Below are positions 11,657 through 19,482 of a DNA stretch of 22,547 nucleotides, in pieces; within the stretch, counting starts at the first letter, position 1; the number at the start of each line of letters is the position of its first letter. Under the pieces are notes generated by a model. That model was not told the origin of the DNA and searched no databases. It worked only from the letters and a program-made list of their open reading frames with translations. The position numbers and the translations under genes are program-made. Origin of the DNA: an uncultured Collinsella sp. (GTDB lineage: Bacteria > Actinomycetota > Coriobacteriia > Coriobacteriales > Coriobacteriaceae); contig CAUAJB010000032.1 of the NCBI GenBank assembly GCA_958429225.1, forward strand, positions 1 to 22,547, written 5' to 3'.

Positions 11657-13033
11657 TTAGGCCCTCAGCAGATAGCGCACCTCATAGGGCGCAAGTTCAA
11701 GGGAGCCCGGAAGCTCGACCGTGGGCGTATCGTCGGCAAGCAGGTCGACGAAGGAGCCGTTGAGTTCGCCGGCTCCAAAGGTATAGGGCTCGTTCACGGC
11801 ATTGACCGCCACGAGCACCGTCGCGTCATCGCAGGCGCGCTCGAACAGCAGCTGCTTGTTCTGGATCACCACGTTGCGATAGGCACCGTAGTTGAAAGCG
11901 CGGGCCGCTGCGTCGTTTGCCGAGCGCAGGTACGCAAGCTGCTTGATGAAAGCCGTCAGCTCGTTGGGTGCAGGCTCATCGAGCGCAGGGCGCAGTGCCC
12001 AATCGCCATCGGGGCCGCCCTTTTCGCCGGCAATTCCCCACTCACTGCCATAGTAGACGCACGGGATGCCCGGCATACCAAAGAGCATGCCGTAGGCGGG
12101 GCGTAGGCAGGACTTGTCCGTCAGGATGCTCGCCAGGCGCGGCACGTCGTGGTTGTCGACAAACGACAGCAGATGCTTGCCGCGATAAATGCACCACGGG
12201 TCACCGCCAAACTGACGGTGCAACGAATGGGCGATCTCGAACATGTTGACCGAGTTAAAGCTGGAGTACAGGCCCTTGTAGCACTCGTAGTTGGTACAGG
12301 AGTCGAGCATCTCGTCGTTGACGATCTGGTTGTAGTCGCCGTGGAGCGTCTCGCCGATCAGCACAAAGTCGGGCTTGAGCTCACGGGTAAAGGCGTGCAG
12401 GCGGCGCATGAAGTCGCGGTCGAGCATATAGGCAACGTCCAGGCGCAGGCCGTCGACGCCAAAGACGTCGGCCCAGCGGCGCACAGACTCGAGCAGGTAA
12501 TCGACCACAGCGGGGTTTTGCAGGTTGAGCTTGACGAGCTCAAAATGGCCTTCCCAGCCCTCGTACCAAAAGCCGTCGCCGTAGCACGAGTCGCCGTCAA
12601 AGCTGATGTGGAACCAGTCCTTGTAGGGTGAGTCCCACTTACGCTCCTGCACATCGCGGAAGGCCCAAAAGCCGCGACCGACGTGGTTGAAGACGGCGTC
12701 GAGCACCACACGGATGCCGTGGGCATGCAGCGTGTCGCATACGGCGGCAAAGTCGGCATCCCCACCCAGGCGGCGGTCAATATGGCGCAGGCTGCGCGTG
12801 TCGTAACCGTGGCTATCAGACTCGAGTGGAGGATTGATCAGCACGGCGCCAATACCGAGTCCCTGCAGGTAGTCGGCCCATTGGGCGATTTTCATAATGG
12901 GAGCATCGGGGTTGGGTGCGGCGCCGGCAGCTTGGGAGAGTTCATCCTCAGCAACGGGCGCGGCGTTTTCGCGCGGAGCTCCGCAAAAGCCCAGCGGATA
13001 GATCTGATAGAACGTCGTCTCGTATGCCCACAT
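11657..13033 (-). CDS. Cytoplasmic GH13 family alpha-glycosidase
   Basis: This 458-residue glycoside hydrolase has all four conserved GH13 regions: DAVFNH at 112-117, GLRLDVAY at 195-202 with nucleophile D199, IGETLHG at 226-232 with acid/base E228, and FVDNHD at 291-296 with D296. The N-terminus (MWAYETTFYQIYPLGFC) enters the barrel directly. There is no signal peptide and no N-terminal starch-binding domain, so it probably acts inside the cell on imported alpha-glucans or maltodextrins. A beta-sandwich C-domain follows, ending in LAPYEVRYLLRA. The substrate and the choice between hydrolase and transglycosidase cannot be settled here. The start is ATG at 13031-13033 with GGGAGG 5 nt upstream. 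It forms a two-gene unit with the DNA glycosylase. Confidence 0.92.
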   Translation of the reverse strand: MWAYETTFYQIYPLGFCGAPRENAAPVAEDELSQAAGAAPNPDAPIMKIAQWADYLQGLGIGAVLINPPLESDSHGYDTRSLRHIDRRLGGDADFAAVCDTLHAHGIRVVLDAVFNHVGRGFWAFRDVQERKWDSPYKDWFHISFDGDSCYGDGFWYEGWEGHFELVKLNLQNPAVVDYLLESVRRWADVFGVDGLRLDVAYMLDRDFMRRLHAFTRELKPDFVLIGETLHGDYNQIVNDEMLDSCTNYECYKGLYSSFNSVNMFEIAHSLHRQFGGDPWCIYRGKHLLSFVDNHDVPRLASILTDKSCLRPAYGMLFGMPGIPCVYYGSEWGIAGEKGGPDGDWALRPALDEPAPNELTAFIKQLAYLRSANDAAARAFNYGAYRNVVIQNKQLLFERACDDATVLVAVNAVNEPYTFGAGELNGSFVDLLADDTPTVELPGSLELAPYEVRYLLRA

Positions 13034-13104
13034 AGCAACCTCCCGGTAAGCTCAACACAACGACGTCCATTGTATGCCCGGCTTGTATCCTCTTCCCCAA
13101 AATA

Positions 13105-13171
13105 AGTTGCGGTGGAATAGTTCCTGCTTGGGCCTTCAGAGGCCTTAAACAGGAACTATTCCACCGCAACT
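13105..13171. repeat. Perfect 22 bp-arm hairpin between MFS gene and GH13 gene
   Basis: Arms at 13105-13126 and 13150-13171 are perfect complements (AGTTGCGGTGGAATAG... and its reverse). Inside the 23 nt loop a second dyad GGCCT/AGGCC (13131-13135 and 13140-13144) closes on TCAG. On the minus strand the hairpin is followed by TTATTTTG, so it may terminate the MFS transcript. Its length and symmetry are more than a terminator needs, and it could be a dispersed genomic repeat; no second copy is in this window. Confidence 0.85.
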
Positions 13172-13186
13172 GATGAGGAGACGTGA

Positions 13187-14383
13187 TCAGGCGACAGGCT
13201 TTGCGCGGCGAATGGCCGGGAACATCACCGTGATAGCGAGGATGACGCCCACGGCAGCAATCGCACCGCCCGCATAGCCGATCCAGGCGATACCGGGGCC
13301 CGAAACCACGGCTCCGCCGATCGCGGTACCCGTGCCAATGCCCAGATTGAACAGGCCCGAGAAGATCGACATGGCGACGGCCGACGAATCTGCCGGCGTG
13401 TGCTTGATGAGCTCGGCTTGGAACGCCACGTTAAAGGCCGTGGCGCAGCAGCCCCACAGCGCGCAGACGGCAAGCACTGCCACGAGCGACGATGCGGCCG
13501 GACCCATGAGCAGCAGAGCCACCGGCACGCCGGAGAGCGTAATCGCGAGGAACGGGAAGCGGTGCCCGTCGAACAGGCGGCCGAATAGCCAGCTTCCGAG
13601 CAGACCAGAGCAGCCGAACGCCGTCAGCGTCATAGTGATGGCGCTTGCGTCGACATGCGCGACCTGAGCCAGGAAAGGCTCGATATAGCTATAGCCCGTG
13701 TAATAGCCAGTTGCCATGAACACCGTGACCGCATAGAGCGCGATCAGTAACGGGTTCTTGAGCAGCTCGGGCAGCTGTTTGAGCGTAAAGCGCTCGCCCG
13801 CCGGCATGGCCGGGAACACGGTCGCCTGGTAGACGACCGCGATGGCTGAGAGGGCCCCGACCACGGCAAACGTCATGCGCCAGCCCACGGCCAAGCCAAT
13901 AGCGCGACCGAGGGGCAGACCAAAGATCTGCGCGATGGACGAGCCCGTAGCGATCATGCTGATGGCGAGCGCCCCGTGGCGAGTGTCGACCAGGCGCGAG
14001 GCCATAATCGAGGCGACCGACCAAAACACGGCGTGCGCGCAGGCAACCACCAGGCGCGCGCAGACCAGGATGGGATAAGTCGGCGCCGCAGCGGACAAAA
14101 ACTGGCCCAGCGAAAACACGGCCAGCACGCCCAGCAACATCCGCTTGAACTCAAAGCGCGAAGCGAACACCATGAGCGGCAGCGACAGCAGCATGACGCC
14201 CCAGGCATAGACCGAGATCATGATGCCGGCTTGGGACTCGGTGAGCGAGAACGACGCGGCGATGTCAGTCAAAAGACCGATGGGCATAAACTCCGACGTG
14301 TTGAACACGAAGGCGCAGCAGGTGAGTCCGATGAGCGGGAGCCACTGCTTGAGCGTGATGCCGTCTTGCCTTGCCTGAGTCAT
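13187..14383 (-). CDS. MFS exporter, SotB-like (sugar/drug efflux)
   Basis: This 398-residue protein of the DHA1-type major facilitator family has about 12 membrane helices. It closely follows the E. coli SotB pattern: CAFVFNTSEFMPIGLLTDIA, a helix 4 region ARLVVACAHAVFWSVASIMA, GLPLGRAIGLAVGWRMTF, and YYTGYSYIEPF at the start of the second half. SotB exports arabinose and IPTG-like sugars in E. coli; the substrate here is unknown. The chosen start is ATG at 14381-14383 (MTQARQDG), preceded by GGAGAGG. A longer reading to 14473 adds 30 residues and would run through a promoter and hairpin, so it is rejected. A TATAAT box is at 14420-14425. It is transcribed in the same direction as, but separately from, the mannosidase locus. 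Confidence 0.9.
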   Translation of the reverse strand: MTQARQDGITLKQWLPLIGLTCCAFVFNTSEFMPIGLLTDIAASFSLTESQAGIMISVYAWGVMLLSLPLMVFASRFEFKRMLLGVLAVFSLGQFLSAAAPTYPILVCARLVVACAHAVFWSVASIMASRLVDTRHGALAISMIATGSSIAQIFGLPLGRAIGLAVGWRMTFAVVGALSAIAVVYQATVFPAMPAGERFTLKQLPELLKNPLLIALYAVTVFMATGYYTGYSYIEPFLAQVAHVDASAITMTLTAFGCSGLLGSWLFGRLFDGHRFPFLAITLSGVPVALLLMGPAASSLVAVLAVCALWGCCATAFNVAFQAELIKHTPADSSAVAMSIFSGLFNLGIGTGTAIGGAVVSGPGIAWIGYAGGAIAAVGVILAITVMFPAIRRAKPVA

Positions 14384-14419
14384 GTAGGAAACCTCTCCGA
14401 TTGTCTTGGGCGGTGGGCG

Positions 14420-14449
14420 ATTATATAGCAACGGCCCCGCATCCGTCAT
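14420..14449 (-). promoter_or_regulatory. Candidate promoter of the MFS gene
   Basis: A perfect TATAAT (14420-14425, minus strand) lies 18 nt downstream of ATGACG (14444-14449). The -35 candidate is in the loop of the hairpin at 14433-14465, and the spacer covers one of its arms. Transcription would start near 14413, about 30 nt before the ATG. Confidence 0.5.
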
Positions 14450-14465
14450 CAGCAAATGCGGGGCC
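14433..14465 (-). terminator. Candidate terminator after the alpha-mannosidase gene
   Basis: A perfect 10 bp stem (GGCCCCGCAT at 14433-14442 with ATGCGGGGCC at 14456-14465) and a 13 nt loop lies about 28 nt after the GH38 stop. The following minus-strand tract is GTTGCTATATAAT, poor in T, so termination may be weak. Confidence 0.5.
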
Positions 14466-14493
14466 CGATTCAAATAGTTACGCTTTTAAGAGC

Positions 14494-17253
14494 CTACGCG
14501 AGCTCGATACACACGGTCACAATCTTGGCGTGCCCGATCGGCCCGACCAAAACGGCCTTATCGTCGTGACGGATTTCACCGACTTTCCGCTCGCGAAGGT
14601 CGACCTCATAGGCGTTTGCGACGGAGCTAGCAAACGTGAGCGTTGCTGCAGCATCCCCCTCGTATTCGCCATTGAACAGGCGAACGATGATTCCGTTCCC
14701 GTCTTCAGCCTTTTTAATCGCGCTCAACGTCAAGTCGCCCTCAACCGTCATCAGGGATCCCGTCGCCGGAGAGCTTCCGTCGATTTCTTCCTCCGAGAAC
14801 AAGAGGCGACCGTTGAGGAACGATGCGTACTCGTACGCTTCGAATCCCGTCGCAAAGGCACGCGCAGCCTGTGAGACATGAGCCTTGGAAAACGCGGCGG
14901 AAAACGCTTCGAACCCAAGGCCGAACGTCATCTTTTTGTGGAGCTGAGCATCAGGCGTTGCGAGCGTCGTCTCCCCCGAAGCTCGTCCCGGACGGTACAG
15001 CAGGTCCTCCTTGCCCATGAAACCATAGGACCGGAACAGTGTTAGGCAAATCAGGTTGCCTTCTCCACCTTCGAGACCGTCCTTGTCCACAATCTCGTAT
15101 TCGCGAACGCCTTGCGGATAGACCGCAAGACCCCTCTCGTCATTGAAGAGAGCAACGTAGGACTGCGTCGGCTCGATTGAAACCGGAGGCTCCTCCCATG
15201 TGCCAGGGTTAGCGTCGACAGCGGGCTTTACGCCCTCACCGGCTTCCCAAGCCATAGGCCCAACACCGGCCTCCCCCATGCTCGCTTTGTAACAGGCCAT
15301 TTCACGCTCATGGACATTGTCGCGGCGACGGCAGCCGAACTGCTCGTCGGCATAATTGAACTTCGTTGCCATTTGCGCGTCGAACAGAATGCACAGGCGA
15401 TGCGAGTCGGGCACACGATTATCTACCTCAACCGACAGATCGATAGCATCGGCGCCCTTCGCCAAGGAGACAGTGAGACTAACCGGCATGTGTGCGGTCC
15501 GCTCGCCGCGGGCACGCTCCTCGAGATTCGCAGGGACCCGCATATCGAAGGAAATCACGGCACGCTGATAGATATCAGATCCTCGAATTTCCGCCCGCGC
15601 CTCGCACTCGGTAGAGAAAACCCGCAGGTCACCACGAGGAGGAGAGTAGTTGAAGCTATCACCGTCGTCGCCGTTCTCGACTAAAACCGCTTCTCGTTCA
15701 TAGACATAGCCGCTACGTTTATCCAAAATCCGCAGTGATCCGTCATGGTTCACCGTGATGCAATAGAACTCGTTCTCGAGCGTCTCGCGCTTATCCGCAT
15801 GGTATTCGCCATCGGCCCCGCAGACAATCGTGTATTGCTCGTAGCCCATCGCCGGCACATCCTCGGCAAAGATCGCCACAGTGGCCTCGTCAATACGCTC
15901 AGGCACATCGATACGATTGCTCAGGTTGAGATTAATCGTCTGGTTTTTCACATATTCCGTGAGGTCGCGTCGATTAAGGACCGTATAGGGAACCGTCGAT
16001 CCGTCCGCACGCTTCAGCTCGAACGATTCCCCTGGAATGTAGAGACGCTTTACGACAATCCCCGAGCGGATCTCGGGCAACGTATTGAACACCGTCACCG
16101 TATGGGAATCCTTTGCGCCGTTGACGGCAGTCGAGATTTTTCGCATATGCAAATCAACCAAGTTCACCGCTATATCACACGCCTGTTTGTAGCGCATGTA
16201 GATATCTTCGTTCACTTCGTCTACTACGGACGATCCGATCGAATCATGGGCGGCGTTTTCGAAAAGCAGCTTCCAAATCGACTCGACGGCACCCGTCGGA
16301 TACTCAAACCCAAGCCGATGGGACAGGGCCAGCAGCGGCTCCACCACGTTAACCAGATAGTTTTGAATCTGCGTGTTCATCACCTTGAGATCCGAGCGCG
16401 ACGAGAAGATGGAGCGATGTACACGCATATGCTTGGCGCACAGTAACTCTCCATCGAGCTCGGGCAAATCGTGAGCCTGCTCCCGCATGTCAGCCATGAA
16501 TTGCTCGGGAGAGCTGATCAGATATTCGTTGTCGGGATCGACCTCGTTGCGATGGTACACGATCTGGGGCAGAGACGTCCTAATCGGGGCCTGGTCATCG
16601 CCGCACGGCATATAGATATTGTCCGTCGACACCCAGCCGCCAAGCTCATCAAGGCAACGTTCCTTCCAAAAATGCGAAGCCTCAGGTTCCGATTCGGGCA
16701 TCATCTTTCCGACCGAATAGCTCCGACGAAGCTGCGTTGCAAGCACCTTCGAACCATCCGACCCTCTCCAAATGAAATCGGTGCTCGGCGTCATATCGTC
16801 ACTGATGCCACGCCACGTCACAAGATCTTTCAGCCCAAACTGGCGATAAATCTGAGGCATGTTTCCCGCTTGGCCAAAGGAATCCGGAACATAGGCGACA
16901 TTCATGCTATGACCAAAATCCTCGGCGCGCTTTATGCCGTAGTACATATTACGAACGATACTCTCGCCGCAAATAACCATCTGGTCGGTCTGCGTATACC
17001 AAGGGCCAACGAGCAAGCGACCCGCTTTGACAAGCCTGGCGATGCGGTCCGCATCCTGCGGACGCCATGCTAGATAGTCATCTAGAAGACAGGACTGACC
17101 ATCAAGTGTGTACGAGGTGAACTCAGGATCGTTCTCGAGAACATCGAGAACATGGGCCAAATCTTCCATCAGATACACTTTCGAACGCGATGTGGTGAAA
17201 TACCACTCACGATCCCAGTGGGAGTGGGCAATGACATGCACGCGCTTTCCCAT
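14494..17253 (-). CDS. GH38 alpha-mannosidase, MngB-like
   Basis: This 919-residue zinc-dependent retaining alpha-mannosidase has the length of MngB-type enzymes. The N-terminal AHSHWDREWYFT supplies zinc ligands H12 and D14. The nucleophile/ligand aspartate is D124 in AYVPDSFGQAG. MPCGDDQAP (near residue 217), a helical three-helix bundle region around NYLVNVVEPLLAL, and beta-rich C-terminal domains follow. There is no signal peptide, so it acts in the cytoplasm. It lies 63 nt after a PTS EIIBC gene, so the expected substrate is a mannoside phosphorylated on entry, as with 6-phosphomannosyl-glycerate in E. coli. The exact aglycone is not readable. The start is ATG at 17251-17253 with AGGAGG about 5 nt upstream. 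No defect is seen. Confidence 0.94.
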   Translation of the reverse strand: MGKRVHVIAHSHWDREWYFTTSRSKVYLMEDLAHVLDVLENDPEFTSYTLDGQSCLLDDYLAWRPQDADRIARLVKAGRLLVGPWYTQTDQMVICGESIVRNMYYGIKRAEDFGHSMNVAYVPDSFGQAGNMPQIYRQFGLKDLVTWRGISDDMTPSTDFIWRGSDGSKVLATQLRRSYSVGKMMPESEPEASHFWKERCLDELGGWVSTDNIYMPCGDDQAPIRTSLPQIVYHRNEVDPDNEYLISSPEQFMADMREQAHDLPELDGELLCAKHMRVHRSIFSSRSDLKVMNTQIQNYLVNVVEPLLALSHRLGFEYPTGAVESIWKLLFENAAHDSIGSSVVDEVNEDIYMRYKQACDIAVNLVDLHMRKISTAVNGAKDSHTVTVFNTLPEIRSGIVVKRLYIPGESFELKRADGSTVPYTVLNRRDLTEYVKNQTINLNLSNRIDVPERIDEATVAIFAEDVPAMGYEQYTIVCGADGEYHADKRETLENEFYCITVNHDGSLRILDKRSGYVYEREAVLVENGDDGDSFNYSPPRGDLRVFSTECEARAEIRGSDIYQRAVISFDMRVPANLEERARGERTAHMPVSLTVSLAKGADAIDLSVEVDNRVPDSHRLCILFDAQMATKFNYADEQFGCRRRDNVHEREMACYKASMGEAGVGPMAWEAGEGVKPAVDANPGTWEEPPVSIEPTQSYVALFNDERGLAVYPQGVREYEIVDKDGLEGGEGNLICLTLFRSYGFMGKEDLLYRPGRASGETTLATPDAQLHKKMTFGLGFEAFSAAFSKAHVSQAARAFATGFEAYEYASFLNGRLLFSEEEIDGSSPATGSLMTVEGDLTLSAIKKAEDGNGIIVRLFNGEYEGDAAATLTFASSVANAYEVDLRERKVGEIRHDDKAVLVGPIGHAKIVTVCIELA

Positions 17254-17272
17254 GCATACCTCCTAAATAGAA

Positions 17273-17300
17273 TTCCGCCCTGCAAGGATGCAAGGCGGAA
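17273..17300 (-). other. Hairpin between EIIBC and mannosidase genes
   Basis: A 7 bp stem TTCCGCC/GGCGGAA (17273-17279 and 17294-17300) encloses a smaller TGCA/TGCA dyad. On the minus strand it precedes the mannosidase ribosome binding site by only about 7 nt and is followed by ATTCTATTT, not a clean T run. It may shape mRNA stability or reduce readthrough between the two genes. Confidence 0.45.
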
Positions 17301-17316
17301 GTAATCAAATGAGCGA

Positions 17317-18681
17317 TTAGATCAGAGTCTGGGCCTCGTTCTTGAACGAGTCGCGAGCGAGGAACGCACCTGCGGCGACGATGAGAGCACCGACGACGAT
17401 ACCCAAGACATAGGCAGGCCAGTTGGTGACCAAGAGCCAGCCGTAGCAACCGGAAAGCGTCGTGATGTTCACGGCACCCAGGGCGACGGCGACTGCCGCG
17501 CCCACGCCGCCACCAATCATGTTGGCAGGCACCAAAATCTTGGGATTAGCAAGCGTGAAAGGAATAGCGCCCTCGGAAACACCGACCAGACCCATTACGA
17601 GCGAGGCACTGCCGGCATCGCGGAACTCGGCACTCATGTTCTTGCCAAACGCAATGCTATAGATGCCATAACCAAGAACGGGAATAACAATGCCGATCAT
17701 GGCGGCAGTATTGGGCGCATAGATACCAGAAGAGATGAGACCCATTGCGGTGACCATAGCAGCCTTGTTGATGGGGCCGCCAAGATCGGAGCACATCATG
17801 GCGCCGACGATGAATGCGACAACAACCGCGTTGGCACCGCTCATGTTAGTAAGGAAAGCCTGGAGGGCATCATTGAGCCAAATGAACGGAACGCCGATAA
17901 CGTAGTTGACGGAAAGGAGGGTGACCGTCATGGTCACGAGAGCCGTCACAATCAAATTGAGGCCGGAAAGAGCTCCCTTGAATTCAACGGTCTTCGTAAG
18001 CCACTTGGTAAAGTAGCCTGCAAACAGGCCTGCAGCGAGTGCTCCGAAGAATCCGGCGCCAATCGAATTGGCGAGCATACCGCCGGCAAAGCCCGCAGCC
18101 AAACCCGCCTTGTCGGCGATAGAGTACGAGACATAGCCCGCAAAGACGGTCAGCATCAAGCCGAGCGCTTGGCCGCCAAGGCTGTTCAGCGTATAGAGAA
18201 ACCCGACAACGCCCTCACCGGCATACTTTGCATCCCAAATATCGCCAATGCCAAAACCCATAGCGATAACACGCGCGATACCCATGATGAGGGAAGCGCC
18301 GATTACAACGGGAATCATATACGACACGCCGGTCAGGATATGGTTCTTAAGCTGGGCAACGATGCTGCTCTTTTTCTCATCGCCGGAAAGGGCCTCCTCA
18401 AAAACCTTTTCTGCATCCTTAATGGGATCAGATACCGGACAACGGTACACCTTCTTGCCCTCAAAGCGCTCCTCTTCCTTGACCTTGGCGTCCACCGCGA
18501 GAATTACAACGTCCGCGTCGGCAATAGCCTGAGCAGGGAGGCGATCCTCAATTCCTTTCACGCCCTGCTTTTCAACATGAATCTCGTGTCCAAGCTTCTG
18601 AGCAGTCGTTTCGAGTTTCTTTGCCGCCATGTACGTGTGAGCAATGCCGGCAGGACAAGCTGTAATCGCAACGATTTTCAC
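17317..18681 (-). CDS. PTS fructose-family EIIBC component
   Basis: This 454-residue membrane permease of the phosphotransferase system imports and phosphorylates a sugar. The EIIB domain (residues 1 to about 100) has the phosphocysteine C9 in ITACPAGIAHTYMA. A short linker leads to the EIIC domain (from about residue 107), with roughly 8-10 membrane segments, including SDLGGPINKAA and the GAIPFTLANPK loop. The fructose family includes 2-O-alpha-mannosyl-glycerate and mannose-type permeases. The GH38 gene immediately downstream argues for an alpha-mannoside substrate. The start is GTG at 18679-18681, with AAGGAAAGGAAGGGAAA upstream. The matching EIIA is a separate gene 71 nt upstream, unlike E. 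coli MngA, where A, B and C are fused. Confidence 0.93.
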   Translation of the reverse strand: MKIVAITACPAGIAHTYMAAKKLETTAQKLGHEIHVEKQGVKGIEDRLPAQAIADADVVILAVDAKVKEEERFEGKKVYRCPVSDPIKDAEKVFEEALSGDEKKSSIVAQLKNHILTGVSYMIPVVIGASLIMGIARVIAMGFGIGDIWDAKYAGEGVVGFLYTLNSLGGQALGLMLTVFAGYVSYSIADKAGLAAGFAGGMLANSIGAGFFGALAAGLFAGYFTKWLTKTVEFKGALSGLNLIVTALVTMTVTLLSVNYVIGVPFIWLNDALQAFLTNMSGANAVVVAFIVGAMMCSDLGGPINKAAMVTAMGLISSGIYAPNTAAMIGIVIPVLGYGIYSIAFGKNMSAEFRDAGSASLVMGLVGVSEGAIPFTLANPKILVPANMIGGGVGAAVAVALGAVNITTLSGCYGWLLVTNWPAYVLGIVVGALIVAAGAFLARDSFKNEAQTLI

Positions 18682-18752
18682 GGCTTTCCCTTCCTTTCCT
18701 TAATCCGGTCACGCTAGACCGTTTGATAGACAGATTGAAAACAGGCGAAGTG

Positions 18753-19214
18753 TTAAAGCGTCGCCTTATCGAGCGCTTCCCCGACCATTGCGATAAAGGA
18801 AGACTTATCCGAAGAGCTGCGCACGTTCTCCTTAAACTCGTTGTCAAGAAGGCACACGGCGAGTTTGGAGAGTAGTTGCAAATGCAAGTCCCCGGCATTT
18901 TTCATGGGAACAAGGAGCGCGAAGACGTCGGTCACAGCCGAGTTGTCCATCGTCTCCCATGCAAGCGGATTGGCGCAGCGAATATAGACGATCGTGGGCT
19001 CGAGCACGGCATCGCTCTTAGCGTGCGGAATGGCGAAACCATCCATGAGCCCGGTCGTCGCTTCCGCTTCGCGATTGAGCAACGCCTGCTTAAGTTCTGA
19101 GGCACCAGTCACGACGCCCTGCGCCGCAGCCATCTTTCCTACGACATCGAACAACTCATTCTTGTCATGCGCATTGCAGGAGAACTCAATCAGGTTCTCC
19201 GTCAACATCTCCAT
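18753..19214 (-). CDS. PTS fructose-family EIIA component
   Basis: This roughly 153-residue cytoplasmic protein passes phosphate from HPr to the EIIB domain of the next gene. The phosphorylated histidine is H64 in LMDGFAIPHAKSDAV. The remaining EIIA pattern (PTIVYIRC, DVFALLVPMK, LHLQLLSKLAVCLLD) is intact. Three closely spaced ATGs compete. AAAGGGGG touches the first (19218-19220), lies 6 nt before the second (19212-19214) and 12 nt before the third (19206-19208), so I chose the second. It is the first gene of the EIIA-EIIBC-GH38 unit and is divergent from the PRD regulator. Confidence 0.92.
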   Translation of the reverse strand: MEMLTENLIEFSCNAHDKNELFDVVGKMAAAQGVVTGASELKQALLNREAEATTGLMDGFAIPHAKSDAVLEPTIVYIRCANPLAWETMDNSAVTDVFALLVPMKNAGDLHLQLLSKLAVCLLDNEFKENVRSSSDKSSFIAMVGEALDKATL

Positions 19215-19283
19215 CTTCATCCCCCTTTGAACCAAGCCCGTTGGGCGAACTTCCTGACGCCTAGATTTTTATCATTCGCGTCA

Positions 19284-19335
19284 CCCCGCCCACAATGCAA
19301 CGGATTTCCTCCTCTTCCGGAAGTATTGGGCGGGG
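19284..19335. promoter_or_regulatory. Nested inverted repeat in the PTS promoter region
   Basis: CCCCGCCCA (19284-19292) and TGGGCGGGG (19327-19335) form a perfect 9 bp dyad around a 34 bp interior. The interior holds the perfect 10 bp palindrome CTTCCGGAAG (19314-19323). It lies about 70-120 bp before the EIIA start. A weak promoter may overlap it: TTGTGG, then AT-rich GATAAA near 19270 on the minus strand. A poor -35 suits an activator-dependent promoter. Confidence 0.45.
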
Positions 19336-19348
19336 TCGCCGCCGAACG

Positions 19349-19368
19349 TTTCCGTTTAGAAACGGAAA
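19349..19368. promoter_or_regulatory. Operator candidate 1 (20 bp palindrome)
   Basis: TTTCCGTTTAGAAACGGAAA is a perfect palindrome with 9 bp arms, lying between the divergent PTS operon and its PRD regulator. It is the better of two sites of the same length. Confidence 0.7.
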
Positions 19369-19390
19369 TAGGTACTTTTTCATGAATCCA

Positions 19391-19410
19391 TTTCCGTCTG
19401 CGAGAGGAAA
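19391..19410. promoter_or_regulatory. Operator candidate 2 (20 bp imperfect palindrome)
   Basis: TTTCCGTCTGCGAGAGGAAA keeps the outer TTTCC/GGAAA and the length of site 1, with a degenerate centre. The centres of the two sites are 42 bp apart, four helical turns, so dimers would sit on the same face of the DNA. It lies just upstream of the regulator promoter candidate. Confidence 0.6.
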
Positions 19411-19427
19411 ACACTCCCTGCCCCCGC

Positions 19428-19456
19428 TTGCGCAATAGCCAAAGCCCACCTGTTAT
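19428..19456 (+). promoter_or_regulatory. Candidate promoter of the PRD regulator
   Basis: TTGCGC (19428-19433), a 17 nt spacer and TGTTAT (19451-19456) give a plausible plus-strand promoter. A short leader of about 20 nt leads to AAGGAGG and the ATG at 19483. Confidence 0.5.
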
Positions 19457-19482
19457 CATCTAGGCAGATAAGGAGGAATTTC

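Noticed and set aside
15745..17073. Two plus-strand open frames of 233 and 200 codons opposite the mannosidase gene
   Set aside because: The minus-strand GH38 protein is intact with catalytic motifs; the opposite frames have no recognisable domains.
19304..19323. A third operator-like TTTCC...GGAAG site
   Set aside because: It is 19 rather than 20 bp between matching ends, its centre is out of phase with the other two, and it overlaps the nested dyad.
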